From positions 2,480,001 to 2,544,000 of the forward strand of contig JARWMV010000233.1 of the NCBI GenBank assembly GCA_030998015.1: a stretch of DNA of 64,000 bases, read 5' to 3'. Origin of the DNA: Ceratorhiza oryzae-sativae. Taxonomy: Eukaryota; Basidiomycota; Agaricomycetes; Cantharellales; Ceratobasidiaceae. Below the pieces are notes generated by a model. That model was not told where the DNA came from and ran no database searches. It saw only the letters and a program-made list of their open reading frames with translations. The stretch's first letter is position 1; each line of letters starts with the position of its first letter. A program made the position numbers and the translations under genes. Positions 44,051 to 57,597 of the stretch are shown here, piece after piece.

Positions 44051-47000
44051 ATGAACTCACCGCCAGTTGCCAGTCCAGCGGGCAATCGTTGGGCGGTTGT
44101 ACTGTCTAACCGCGCCGTGAAGGAACTACGAAGACTCGAACGAGATCAAAATGCGCTCGAAATAATTCACAAGAAAATCAAGTAAGACGCGTGGGCCGTC
44201 GTGATCGGTTGTTTTTGACAGCGCTTTCTCAGAGAGCTATCGATGGGAGTTTTCTCCATGGATAATCATCGGTGCCTACAAGGGACTATGCAGCACATTC
44301 CGATCTATCGAGCACGGGCAGCCAATAACCTTCGAATTGTGTACCAGGTTGATGTATCTCCCGACTCTAGCGGATCTGTATGTATTCCTTGTCCCCATCT
44401 CAGAATCTTGTTCAAGTCAACTGTGGGCCGATCCGGCAGTTTGACCATCAAGGCACGCACCAATATGCATACCCGTGACCTACGCCAAATTTCTCATTCA
44501 TTTTTATAGTCATAAAAATATTCAGAGTCACACCCCGCGCTCAGGTGGACTATGCATTTTGGGTCAAAGTTTCAATTCGGCTGAAACGGGTAAATCCTGA
44601 ATATCGCGATCGGTATCAAATAAATTCATGTTGACCCGATTATTTGCTCGGACTAATTTCACTTGCTTAGATGTGCATTTCGTTTACCCGAACGTTCCAA
44701 CGATAAGCTTCGCCCTGCAATGTTTCCTCACGTCGAATACGGCCTAGGAATATCAAATCAAGACTCGGGCTTTCTTTTGAATGACCTAACAGCCGAAGAA
44801 AATGAGGAGGTGCGATTGGCCAGGTGCCTTCTGGTTCGTCGTAAGGTTCTAACAATTACGCACATTTACGTCACTAGATCCAGGATATAACGTGAGTTTT
44901 CAGGACACAGGTAGGAACCTTCAAGGCGCTTAATCTTATGAGCACAGAATGGAGCGATTTGCACCTCTGAACAAATCACTCTACAATTGTAAGTGCGATT
45001 CGATTGTTGATCCTCTGTGAAATTCGAACCTGGTCCTCGTATAGCCATAGCTGCGGACCTAGATATGGCATTCCCTATGGTGCTCGAGTAAGGAATATGT
45101 CTCGATTCGATCGGGAGTTTTGAATAACGCATACACAATGCAGCGAGCACGAGCGCAAAATCATCAATCATAGCGGCGCTAGTCTTGTGATAGGGAGGAG
45201 TGGTACCGGTCAGCGAACCTTCTGTCGTGGGTCTCATTCGTTTGAAGGAAATTGTTGCTTATAGGTAAAACCACTGCACTAATCTACAAAATGCGAGTCG
45301 TCGACCAAACCAACACTACCCGGGGGTATTCTTGTATGCCTCGACAATTGTTCATCACAAGGTCACGAGTTTTGGCCCAACACGTCGAGGCAACCTACCA
45401 GGGCCTGATTGAGTTCACAAATATCGCATTCAAGTCGTCCGAACAGCTAAAACAAATGGCCAAACAATCACGTGATGACCCAGATCGGGTCCTTGTGGAG
45501 TTCGATAGCGAAATTGATCTGCGGAATGATCTCCCCAGTCGATTTGGCGATCTCCAGGATCACCATTTTCCGCTATTCATATCTTTTGACAAGGTCTGTA
45601 CGTTATGTTATTTTTTAAAGGCCCTTGGTGCTAGAATCTAGACCAGCTATGCGACCTTCTTGAAGCCGATATTCGCCATATTTTACCCAATCAGATCGGC
45701 TCGTCGACGTCTCGCAAAATAATAGGATACGAGTGAGTTTTAATTAGCTGAGATCCCGAATGAATCTGACCCATAGTGAAAGCGAGTTCCTGCACAATTA
45801 CTGGCCGTCCTTTAGAACCCTGGGCCAGTCTTTGGAACCAAACCTCGTATACTCAGAGATCATCGGCGTGATAAAGGGCTCCCAAGCCGCACTCGAGTCT
45901 AAAGAAGGGTTCTTGACCCGTGATCAATACGTCAACACGCTAAGCCGCCGTCAATTTCCACTTCTCGCTCATGTACGCGACCGAGTGTATTCAATCTTCG
46001 AGGCTTATACGAAAAACAAAGCCGCTCGCCACGAAACTGATGCGGCGGATAGGTAATATTGGAAAATAGTCCATCCTCATGAGACTTATTCGTTCTATGG
46101 GCAGAACCCGTTTGATTCTTCGGCATATTCAGCAAACAATTCGTGACTCGCAAGTCGATTATCTGTAAGCGCCTCGGAGCTTTTCTAGGGGGCACGATTC
46201 AACCAAGGCACTCTAGATATATAGATGAAGTACAAGACAACTTGATGATTGATATTCATCGTATGTTCTTCTGAGATACCGCTCGCGGAGACTCACCCTC
46301 AATTTACCTTACAGTCCTTCGGAATCTAGCAAAAAGCATGGATAATATTTATTGGAGTGGAGATAGCGCGCAGACAGTGGTAGCGGGAAGTGCATTCCGG
46401 ATCAATGACTTGAAGGCATTTGCTTATCGAGATCAGGTGAGCAATCATCGTTCTGTTCAGATATTTTACCGACTCTTTTGGGCAGACTATGGAATCCACT
46501 CAATCTCCGCGCAGAGCCACTTCACAGTTAACTTCTTTCGAGCTGAACGTCAATTTTCGGAGTCTTTCTGGCATCGTTCGCTTTGCTGGGTATATTGTTG
46601 AGTCAATACACGGCTTATTTCCCGAATCTATCGATCGGATGGAACCTGAGAAGGCAAAACATTATGGCGACCCTCCGATTCTATTTACAGACATCCGCGA
46701 TGAAGCAGGATATTTTGAAAACTTTTTGCTTGGGTCCAGGTATTTTGTGCGGCTGCTCATTTGAGGCGAATACTGACTCGCGAACAGTGCGAGCAATCGA
46801 GTCGTCTTTGGCGCGCAGCAAGCAATTTTGGTTAGGGATGCGGCTGCGGCAGAAGAACTGGACAACCGCCTTCAGGGGCTTTGCAATGTACTGCCTATAA
46901 TGGATAGTAAAGGTTTGTCGGTTGCCCAGGTGCCTTCTCATCTCACTCTCGTTCTTACAGGGCTGGAGTTCGATGATGTACTGATTTACAACTTCTTCTC

Positions 47001-50000
47001 CGAGTCACCAGCCTCATCTTTGGCCTGGGATCACCTGCTGGGTACTGTTCGAGGGAGCCAGTCTCCTCCTCCCGTACTCTGTTCTGAGCTAAAGTTATTA
47101 TACGTGGCCATGACGCGTGCCCGCCGTCGATGCTGGATGTGGGACTCAGGCGACGCCATTCAACGATTAAAGGTAACTGTGGCTTCTGATAAAGAAATGT
47201 ATTAACAAGGATAAATGTCAGACTCTCTGGGTTTCGCGTGGACTGGTCAAACTTGAACTTGCCTCAAAAATGATAGGTCGGCTTTCAGGTTGGTTAAAAA
47301 CGATACTTGATATAAGCATAAAATGAATCGATCTAATCAATGTAGTGACCTCGAGCAAGGAACAATGGGTTGCCAAGGGACGCGAGTATTTCTCACATCG
47401 CCTATACAAGCTAGCATCGGCATGTTTTCGCCAAGCTCACCAGCCAAAGGAAGCAAGGCTTTCAACGGCATATCATTTGATGAGTCGAGCTAAACTAAAG
47501 CGGCTTCGGGGCGATAACCCGGTAATTCACAAAGAATTAACAGCTGCAGCACAAGAGCTGGAAGACTGCGCTAGACAAATGCCAACCGGTAGTAGGGCGA
47601 ATATCCACTATCATGCAGCGACCTGTTATGAGCTTGCAAGAGAGTGGACCAAGTCTTCGGCAGCATACATAGAGTCTGGGCGGCATGCATATGGCGTGCA
47701 ACTTTTGTTCACCGCCCGTGAATTTGTCCAAGCTGCCAGGTCTTTGGTCAAAAATCGCCAGCACCTCGAACCGAGTCTATTCGAATCATTACGTGAACAG
47801 GCTCGCTCCCACTTTTTCAACCGCCATGAATACCGGTAAGATTTTGCATCAGGTCATTTGCAATTTCAACAGAGGATTAAATCCATATTTCCAGAGAATT
47901 GGGGCCTCTGTTCGACTCTGTTGATGATAAAATTGATTATGCACGCGTTCACAAATACAAGACCCAGCTAAAACGGATACTAGACGAGCATAAACGATAT
48001 GACGAACTGGCTGATGAGCACCTTCAAGAACAAGACATTGAACATGGTGTCAAGTACTTTACTCTAGCATATCGCCATCACCGTACGGTTCCAAGCATCA
48101 AGCGCGCAACTGAAATCACTCTTGGCTATATTGATTCGACTGTAATTCTTGAAGGATCGTACCGGAAATCCTCAAACGACCTTGCAAAATCTCTTGTTCG
48201 CATGATTCAGCCGTTCGCCGCCCAAACAGACTCAGATTCTTGCCAAATGGTGAGTGTAACTTCGAAATGTAGCATGAATGTCATCTGAGATCTAGAGTGG
48301 AGGTTGACCTGTTGTATGGATCCATGGTGACGGGTCAGGTCAATGTAGAACTTGCAAGGGTCTGGAGTCGAGGAGACGCAGATTTACAGCAACCAAGGCA
48401 CCTGCTCGCTCGCTATCTAGCCTTGAAAGATCATTCTTGGCTGAATGACCACTCGGTGGATGTTGTGATCCAATATTTGGATATCTGGAATTTGTTCATC
48501 AGTGATATGATCAGCCTAGGAGGCTCCAACAGCGATTCAAAGGCTGCCCAGAGGCTTCTCGGATTCTCACCCGATGGGCTTACAAGCAGAGGGAAGAAAC
48601 CTACTTATTCCATTTCCGAACAATCCATTCTTTATCAACCAACCCGAAAATTCGTTGAAGATGATGAAACTGAAATCCTAGCAAGCCACCTCAATCCAGT
48701 CATCCGCGAAGAAGTACCAAAACGCCTCTATTGTTTATTAGAGTCCCTACATGCTGCTGCTTTGGCTTCTCCTTGGGTATCGCCGCAGAAACTCAGTGCC
48801 AGTCCCCTACCAACCTCATATCGACCTAACCCCAAACTGGCGATCACATCGGAATATTCATCTGGGCCCAAGATGCTTGTTGTGTCTCGAATTATTGACG
48901 TACTAGACGTCAGCAAGAAAACCCTACGAGGCTTCAGCGATCTCACAGTTTCTAGCCAATCATGGTTGGGTCGGGTATTTACTCTGATTTATGCTACAAC
49001 TGGAGAGCTTCAGTCATTCGTTGGCTTAAATGCACATATTTATTCAGCAAACGATTACAAACATTTATCCGATTGGTTACGACGAGATCAAAACATCCTT
49101 CGCAGGGCAAAAACGTCAGACACTTCGATCTCACATGCGTTGATGCATATGCTTGTTCGCTCATCCCTTTACTACGGCCTTCTCAAACGGCGCTCGCAAT
49201 CCCTCGTACCAATCGAGTCTTTCCAAGACGCCTCGTTCGAATCATACATCGTGCGCCCGCTCCAATGCTTTCTTTTTGAAACCGATTTCTCGCGTTTTAC
49301 GGCGGCGATCAACGCTTTAGAGTGAGTAGGCTTCACTACGGGATTACCCGTCGCTAATACCATACCCATGTTTCAAGGTATATTATGGGCAAAGCTCGTC
49401 AGTTGGATGCGAATGTCATAGTCACTTATGTTGAGACGCTTGTTCGGAACACTATGCTCCACACCAAAGGATATGCTGATTTCAGTCAGATCTTGATGCC
49501 CTTTTCGTGGATGCTTTCTCTGGCTTGTCGATACGCTGATGCACACGTTCAGGGTGATACCGCTCATGTGTCAAAACTGATCTCACTTGCCGAGCAGCTT
49601 TCACTTGAACTGCGGTTCGGAGACCCAGGTAGGTATCTCTTCCGTTAGGCACCTTGTACACCCTAATATGTATTGTATCCTACAGGGCGGTGGCACGTTG
49701 GCAGAAAACCAGGGTCACCGAGTGAAATCGATATGCTCAATCTTCGCTTGTGAGTTTCAGTTCTTGTTCTCTCACACGTGAGCTCAAGGTTGCAACAGAT
49801 GTTGGTGCATAGCACTAGGTATATTTTCAAATCTGTTTCTTACACTATACTAAAAATAGCCTCTAACTCAACTAGTAATCGGGGCCCTGGACGAAGTTGA
49901 TCAGGACTTGCAACCGGCGATCCGAGTCCTGCAGCGCCTATCCAGTGATGACATGCCACCTGAATATTCTCATCGTCACTCGAGTTACGCGGGGCTATAT

Positions 50001-50446
50001 CATGAGTCAGCATCCACTTCTTCATCCCCAGAAATTCGTTCTCATTTTATTTCTTCAGGTTCTCCAAAGTTACTGACAAAAATTCGGCTCTTCTCGTTTT
50101 GAGTCAAACCTTTCATCACGAGAGCCTTGTGCTCGTCTTGACAGATCCGAGTCAATCGCACCCTGCCGAATTTCTTGATTCCGTGCACAAGGTGATATGT
50201 AGCGAATCATCCAAACTCTTCAACATGCTGGAGGGGATCGCCCGAGGAGAGTTGCCCGATTCATCGGATGAAGAGTCGGAGTCAGCTTATGAGTATGAGC
50301 AATCGGAGCCGGACTATGAACAAGACCCGGACGAATATGAGGACCATGATCCGTATCCTACGTTCGAAGAAGAACATTATGAACCGTCCGAGTACGCTTC
50401 TGATTCTGATGAGGAAGTGAACTACTCGTGGTTTCGCAGCGGCTGA
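44051..50446 (+). CDS. UvrD-like superfamily 1 helicase-type protein (fungal TRANK1-like)
   Basis: The ATG at 44051 begins MNSPPVASPAGNRWAVVLSN, and many exons follow to the stop at 50446. An N-terminal region resembling those of the family (IPIYRARAANNLRIVYQVDV) leads to Walker A GRSGTGKTTALIYKM, split by an intron between 45216 and 45265. Walker B is YIDEVQDNLMIDI with motif III WSGDSAQTV (about 46.3-46.4 kb). The C-terminal helicase lobe has SKGLEFDDVLIYNFF and LYVAMTRARRRCWMW (about 46.9-47.1 kb). Long helical, TPR-like sequence follows (AKGREYFSHRLYKLASACFR, HYHAATCYELAREWTKSSAA and more). The tail is very acidic (EYEQSEPDYEQDPDEYE). Its cellular role is unknown to me. A few exon joins in the first 1 kb and last 0.6 kb are uncertain. 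Confidence 0.85.
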
Positions 50447-50707
50447 TACTTTGTGATGACCACAAGAACATGTAAACACTGAAATAGTTGCCCAACCATG
50501 ATCCAAATTAATGCGATACGATGCGACAGGAAGAAATCTCGTTTAATTCTCATCTACGAACCGCCAGTCTGTCGACGTCCAGTAAGAGAATAACCACTTA
50601 AAATATCCAATACCAATGGGCGCACCTATGATTTAGCCTAGAATTCGTCATCATCGCCGTCACTTAGTCCCTCAGGGTGCGAGGTTCCGTCAGCCTGACG
50701 CCGCTTA

Positions 50708-51558
<851 letters not shown>

Positions 51559-51733
51559 TCATATGACTCAACCAAGTGCCTGAGTCAGCTCGGCGCCAAC
51601 CCTCTCTCGTCATAACCTGTTGAACACCAATTAAAAGCAACTTTGTGCTCAAACGAATTCTCCATGTGTCACAATTTCCAACTGATTTATGAGGCCTCAA
51701 ACATAGCTAGGACACAGATCCAGCACTGTTACT

Positions 51734-52420
51734 GTGCCTGCAAAGCATGGCTTCGATTACCGTATATCTCGACAAGAAGTCGAAAATGCTACTCGACGTG
51801 TTTGTGATTTCGATGCTAGTTGTCAGAATCCCAGTATTAATGATTTACTCAATTTTATATCCGGACCTCAGTCGAGTCTTTCCTTTGACTCTAGGTCAAA
51901 ACTGAGAGCACACGAGTCTTAGAACCTCCTTATCTTTTCCCGAAGCAGTGATTCTATCAGACCTCCAGTTTGAATCCCACTCTCCACGGTCGTTTGAGCT
52001 TTATCTGTCAATTTATGCCGAGCATGACAGCCGAGTCCGGAACATGTTGTGGACCGGGAGTGCCGTACTATATGCTGGTCGACAGGTGACAGGACGTGAG
52101 ACTAGGAGGATTGCCCGCCGCGTTTCCTGCAAAGTGGGGAATCTGAAAATACTCTGTGTAACACGTCATGGTCTCGAGTGGGGAATACATGTTACTCCAA
52201 TTCGTTGGATAGGTGAATGCAGATCTTGGTGTCCTTGGCCAGCCCCGCAACTCTTATCTTGGATCTCGAACATTAACCTGTGTGCGGCTAGTTAGAATTG
52301 AATTGCCTCTGATTGGGATGTTCCATTGTCGCAAATTGTGTTCTGGAGAAGTGTCAGCTTGTATCATTCACTTGATCTCGGAACAGAGTGTGGCTATTAC
52401 AGAGACAACCTTGCTCTGAT
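51734..52420 (+). other. Possible unassigned gene or relic
   Basis: Two stretches look protein-like but belong to nothing I recognise: DYRISRQEVENATRRVCDFD in one frame (51734-51922), and SDLQFESHSPRSFELYLSIY continuing to WTGSAVLYAGRQ in another (51948-52090). A donor and acceptor could link them (around 51895 and 51945), but frames do not join cleanly. It may be a decayed gene. Confidence 0.3.
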
Positions 52421-53207
52421 ATCGATACCGGCCGTCGGACCGGGGATATAGACAAGCATATACGACCCGACTGACGATTCGGTATATGCACCCAATCCAT
52501 CAGATTATTTGGATCAAGTGACATCCAACCCTTTGTCTGCGTTTATGACGAAGGAGTTCCTCTAGCCTTTGTTGGACGGCATGATTCAGTGCATGTGCTG
52601 GATAGAGACTCGGTGCCTTTCTTGGATGATCGCGACTTGCCCAAACCAGGCTGAAACCGAGAAAAAGAGTAGCACGTGGGTGCATAACAGCCCAGCACTC
52701 GCCCGGACAAAGCCTAAAGCAAATACCTACCCCAGCTATCGCGCCTGATGGGGGGGCGCGCCAATCGAGTTCGATGCGGGGTCGAAGCGTGATAAGCTCG
52801 ATCGATTCAGCCGGGATCGGTGGAGCGGTGCCATCGACGGGCAGAGCGGGACGTCAGCTCGCCCGAGTTGGCACGGCTGGCCCCGACGAGCGCCCGTTTG
52901 TTTGTCCCACGCACGGTCACGTGGCGCGTTGGGATCGGGGCCGACCACGACGAGCGCGATGGAGCGGCCGAATCGAACGGAGATGGGGCCCGAGGTGATA
53001 TGGGACGAGACGGTCGGCCGGTCTCACGCACGGGACGCGAGTGGACGCATATATTTGCATTTACACGGCTGTCTCTCACAGTGGGCAGATACGATCGAAC
53101 GCACGGCCGCCTGCAGGATGCATGCAAGGCTGATTCCCACGATCCCGTTCTCACGGGGGGCGAGTTCTTAAGCTGGCGATCTGGGCGATCAGTCGACACA
53201 GACGACG
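52421..53207. promoter_or_regulatory. GC-rich upstream region of glycogen phosphorylase
   Basis: The last ~450 bases before the ATG at 53208 are markedly GC-rich, with long non-coding open frames on both strands, as is usual upstream of housekeeping genes in this window (compare 3.0-3.2 kb). TCACGTGG at about 52917 contains a CACGTG core. The rest holds no recognised gene. Confidence 0.35.
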
Positions 53208-56200
53208 ATGCCTCCCTCCCGCCGCAACTCCGAGTCCTTCCAGACCGTCGACACCGCTGCCATCGGCAAGCCCCCGCCAAAGGATCAGCGCAAGCACAAG
53301 CGATCTGCCACCGGTGAGTCCTGTCGCCGGCACTGAGACCGCCGTTGACCAGGAGCCAGGGTACATCCCCGCGGCCGAGGGCGGCAAGGAAGTATGGCCC
53401 CGCGGCGATGAAAAGACATGGAAGGCCGGCATCCGCAGCGTCGACTCGTCCGTCCAGGACGTGACGAACCACATCGTCAACCATGTGCAGACGACGATCT
53501 CCCGCCAAGCATACAATCTCGATGACGTGCGTCGGAGATCTCGATCTGTGCTCTGATGCGTGCTCACAACCCCATAGCAAGGCGCGTACCAGGCTGTCGC
53601 GCACGCCGTCCGCGATGACCTCATCGTCAACGTACGTGGTCTGTTCCGTACTCGACACGCGCGTGCTCACCCGTTGACAGTGGAACGACACCCAAATGCA
53701 CTTTACCCGCAAAGCCCCCAAGCGCGCCTACTACCTCTCCCTCGAGTGGCTCATGGGCCGCGCTCTCGACAACGCGCTCCTCAACCTCGGCATCAAGGAC
53801 CTCTACCGCAGCGGCGTCAACAAGCTCGGATTCGTGAGAAAAATCTGCCCTCGCGTCGATCGCACGTGACCTCATCCCCCATTTCATTCGGTCTAGAATC
53901 TCGAAGACTTGGTCGAGCAAGAACGTGATGCCGGTCTCGGCAATGGTGGTCTCGGCCGTCTTGCAGCGTGCTATATCGATTCCTCCGCTTCGCAAGAGTT
54001 GCCACTCTGGGGATACGGCTTGCGCTATCGATATGGTATCTTCCAGCAGCTCATCGCCCAGGACGGATCCCAGCTCGAGGCGTACGTCTGCTGTCCTTTA
54101 TCTGGCTCGTGCTGACTTGGAGGTAGTCCCGATCCATGGCTCAACTATGCCAACGCTTGGGAGATCCCGCGTTACGACGTGACCTATGACATTCGGTTCT
54201 ATGGCCAGGCTGAGCGCATTGGAAACACCGGCCGTGCCGTCTGGAGCGGCGGACAGGAAGTCGTTGCCGTTGCCTATGATGTCCCGATCCCGGGTTATGC
54301 CACCAAGAACACCAACAGTCAGTGTCGTATGTCCTCGTGCTACCATTATCTCACGTTGGATCGCAGACCTCCGTCTTTGGGACGCCCGCGGAAAGTCCGG
54401 ATTCGATCTCCAGTCATTCAACGCCGGTGATTACGAAAAGGCAGTCGAGTCGTCCAACAGCGCCGAGAACATTACTCGTGTCTTGTACCCCAACGATAAC
54501 CATATGGTCGGCAAGGAGCTCCGTCTCAAGCAGCAATACTTCTGGTGTGGTATGTCGTCAGCCAACTTTGTGCCTGGCTGGTGTCTCATATAACCAATAG
54601 CCGCCTCGCTCGCGGATATCATGCGCCGATTCAAGAACCTCGACAAGCCGATCACCGAGTTCCCAGATTACGTCGCCATCCAGCTCAACGACGTGGGTAC
54701 CATTCCCTCTTGTCTTTGTCCTACTCACCCCCCGCATAGACCCACCCGACCTTGGCCATCCCAGAACTCATGCGCATGCTCGTAGACGAGGAAGAAGTCG
54801 CTTGGGACACTGCCTGGGAAATTACCTCCAAGACATTTGGCTACACCAACCACACCGTCCTGCCCGAGGCCCTGGAAAAGTGGCCTGTCGGACTGTTGCA
54901 GCACTTGTTGCCGAGGCACATGCAGATCATCTATGATCTCAACTTTTGGTTCCTCAAGCAGGTCGAGAAGAAATTCCCGGGTGACAAGGAAAAGATCGAG
55001 AGGCTGTCGCTCATCCAGGGTGAGTCTCCTCGCACCCCCCCCCGCCTCCATTTTACATCTAACTGGCACGATCAGAGGGCTACCCGCAATACGTCCGCAT
55101 GGCCAACCTGGCTGTGATTGGTTCCAAGCGCGTCAACGGTGTCGCCGAACTCCACTCTGAACTCGTTCGTACGACCATCCTGAAGGACTTTGTCGATTAC
55201 TATGGTCAAGACAAGGTATGATTTCATTGTATGATCGTGATTGATCGATCGCGTCCTCATCATGCCATTTATCCCAGTTTGGCAACGTTACAAACGGTAT
55301 CACTCCGCGTCGTTGGTTGGACCAGTGCAACCCTGCCCTCTCGTACGTACACGACAGGACCGTAAACCAAGCCTCGGTCTAACGGCAATTGATCATGCAG
55401 GAACCTCATCACCGAGACGCTGGGCGGCGACAAGTCTGCGTGGCTCAAGGATCTGTACAAGCTGAAGGGTCTGCTCAAGTATGCCGACAATGCGGAATTC
55501 CAGGCCAAGTGGACCGCTGCAAAGCAAAAGAACAAGGAGCGCTTGGCCCACTATGCGCAAGAGACCCTTGGTGTCGAGCTAGACACCAAGAGCTTGTTCG
55601 ATGTGCAGATCAAGGTCAGTCGCTCTCTTGGATTCAATGAGAGCACAGACTGAATATGGTGCTAGCGTATCCACGAGTACAAGCGTCAGACCATGAACAT
55701 CTTTGGCGTCATCTATCGTTACTTGCGTCTCAAGTCCCTGTCGCCCGAAGAGCGCAAAAAAGTCCAGGCTCGCACCCACATCTTTGGTGGAAAGGCCGCC
55801 CCCGGTTACTACATGGCCAAACTCGTACGTCCATATCTGTCGCCGACTTCTTTCGTATTCTGATGGGTGGATTGAACACCGGGCAGACGATTCGCTTGAT
55901 TGTCAACGTCGCCAAGGTGATCAACAACGACCCAGACGTCAAGGGTCTCATGACCGTCATCTTCTGCCCCGATTACTGTAAGTCCTCGAGACGACAGATT
56001 GCCAGCGGGGGATGTTGATGATACGATTCTAGCCGTGTCGCTGGCCGAGATTCTTATCCCCGCCGCTGATATCTCGGAGCACATCTCGACGGCGGGTACC
56101 GAAGCAGCCGGTACTTCGAACATGAAGTTCTGCCTGAACGGCGGTCTGTTGCTCGGAACGGTTGACGGTGCCAATATCGAAATTGCCGAAGAAGCCGGCG

Positions 56201-56860
56201 AGGAAAAGTGAGTGTCTTGATTACCGTGTTTGGCTACCGTTGCTGATTGTTTGCGTCCAGTGGTAAGGCCCAAAATGACACACTCGATCGAGGCTTGGGA
56301 CTGACTTGATATTCTAGTCTTCTTCTTCGGTCATCTCACTCCCGCGGTCGAGGACTTGCGCTACCAGCACGCGTACCACCCCGTCCCGGTCGAGCAAAAG
56401 TCGCCCGCGCTCGCTTCGGTCTTGGACGAGGTCTCGAACGGCCGATTCGGCGATGGTACCGTCTACGAGCCGTTGTTGAACACGATCCGCCAGAGCGATT
56501 ATTATCTCATCACTGTACGTTATTTCTCCTCTTGGAATTGACGAGACGCTGATTCCTGTTGTGGTGATTGTAGGAGGACTTTGATTCTTGTATGCGTTTC
56601 GATTCATTGGCGTGGAGATATTGCTTATCGTTCTTTTAGACATTGCGTGCCAGAACATGGTCGACGAGGCGTACAAGGACAAGGCTTCGTGGGCCAAGAA
56701 ATCGATCACGACGGTTGCCAACGTAAGTATTGATTTCATGATCATCGCACACACATACACTGGCTCACTCGGTCCAATGCAGATGGGCAAGTTCTCGTCT
56801 GACCGTGCCATTTTGGACTATGCCGAGTCGTACTGGAACGTCGAGCCGATCAAGGCATAG
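53208..56860 (+). CDS. GPH1: Glycogen phosphorylase
   Basis: The ATG at 53208 begins [15 protein letters not shown]. More than ten introns follow before the stop at 56858-56860; the product is about 870 aa, near the 902 aa of yeast Gph1. It cleaves alpha-1,4-linked glucose from glycogen with phosphate to give glucose-1-phosphate (EC 2.4.1.1). Family landmarks in order: [97 protein letters not shown] and [15 protein letters not shown], whose Lys binds pyridoxal phosphate. Between EE and FFFGHL the coding sequence only stays in frame if a 2-nt exon (TG, 56261-56262) is used between two ordinary introns. Confidence 0.96.
56261..56262 (+). other. GPH1: Probable 2-nt microexon in glycogen phosphorylase
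   Basis: The upstream exon ends GAGGAAAA at 56207. Intron 56208-56260 (53 nt, GTGAGT to CAG) is followed by TG, then intron 56263-56317 (55 nt, GTAAGG to TAG), then TCTTCTTCTTCGG. Joined, AA+TG+TC gives Asn-Val before FFFG, the residues expected in this family. Direct joining of the outer exons shifts the frame, and retention of the second intron meets a stop. Confidence 0.75.
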
Positions 56861-57597
56861 AGTGAGGGGGGCGGTTAGAAATACACTTTCAAAATTTGGA
56901 TTGTAGGATAGGGATTGTTCCTTTTGTATCTTGTTGAAATCAAGTTGAAGTTGATCATGAGGTTGTGAGTGGGAGTGAGGCTGTTTGAGCCATGGGCATT
57001 TCGGAACGGCTCAGTCGTAGGGATGGAAGAGAGACATCCTGGATCTATTGATGCTTTCAGATTGAACAGCCAGATTGGTGGCAATCAAAACGACACTGTA
57101 TGCCCACTTTTTGTAAAAAATTCCACCTCGCGCTAAGAAAGCTTCACATCAATACTTTTGTGATCGCATCTGGCCTACCTGAAACGTGGACGTTCCTGGC
57201 TGCGTTGGTGGCCTCGTATCAGAGCAATCCACTCTGAGAGTTCTACTGGGTGTTCCTATATTTAGCAGTGTCGCGATTCACTCACCCTGAGTCTCCAGAA
57301 AAAGCAGTTTCCAGGTGAACGGCAGATACAGCAAACTCCACATTTTCTCTCACGATTCACGGGTGGACCTCGCCCGGAATTCCAACATAACGAGTCACAA
57401 CGACCCTGATGGGCTAGTTATCAGCTACTGGACAAACCGGCTATTCTATCCAGCCTCAACAGGGAGCCAAGAATACCGAGTCTAACCTCTAATGTACCTT
57501 TTTACATATTTGAAAAGGAAGATAACACAACAAGAGTTGTCGAGTCCAGCGGATTCCATCTCGCCAAACACCCATAAAAGGAAACTGGTCTAACTCT
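56861..57597. other. Convergent 3' intergenic region
   Basis: 3' flanks of the phosphorylase (+) and the F-box gene (-). No coding signal or repeat recognised. Confidence 0.45.

Noticed and set aside
45015..45060. A tRNA-like B box on the minus strand (ATTCGAACC on plus)
   Set aside because: No matching acceptor stem, A box or anticodon arm could be built, and the stretch falls within intron and exon sequence of the helicase-like gene.
47537..47820. Minus-strand frames opposite the TPR-like part of the helicase gene
   Set aside because: Shadows of a well supported plus-strand exon.
52736..53721. Long minus-strand frame opposite the phosphorylase start
   Set aside because: Antisense shadow of GC-rich promoter and coding sequence; no domain.
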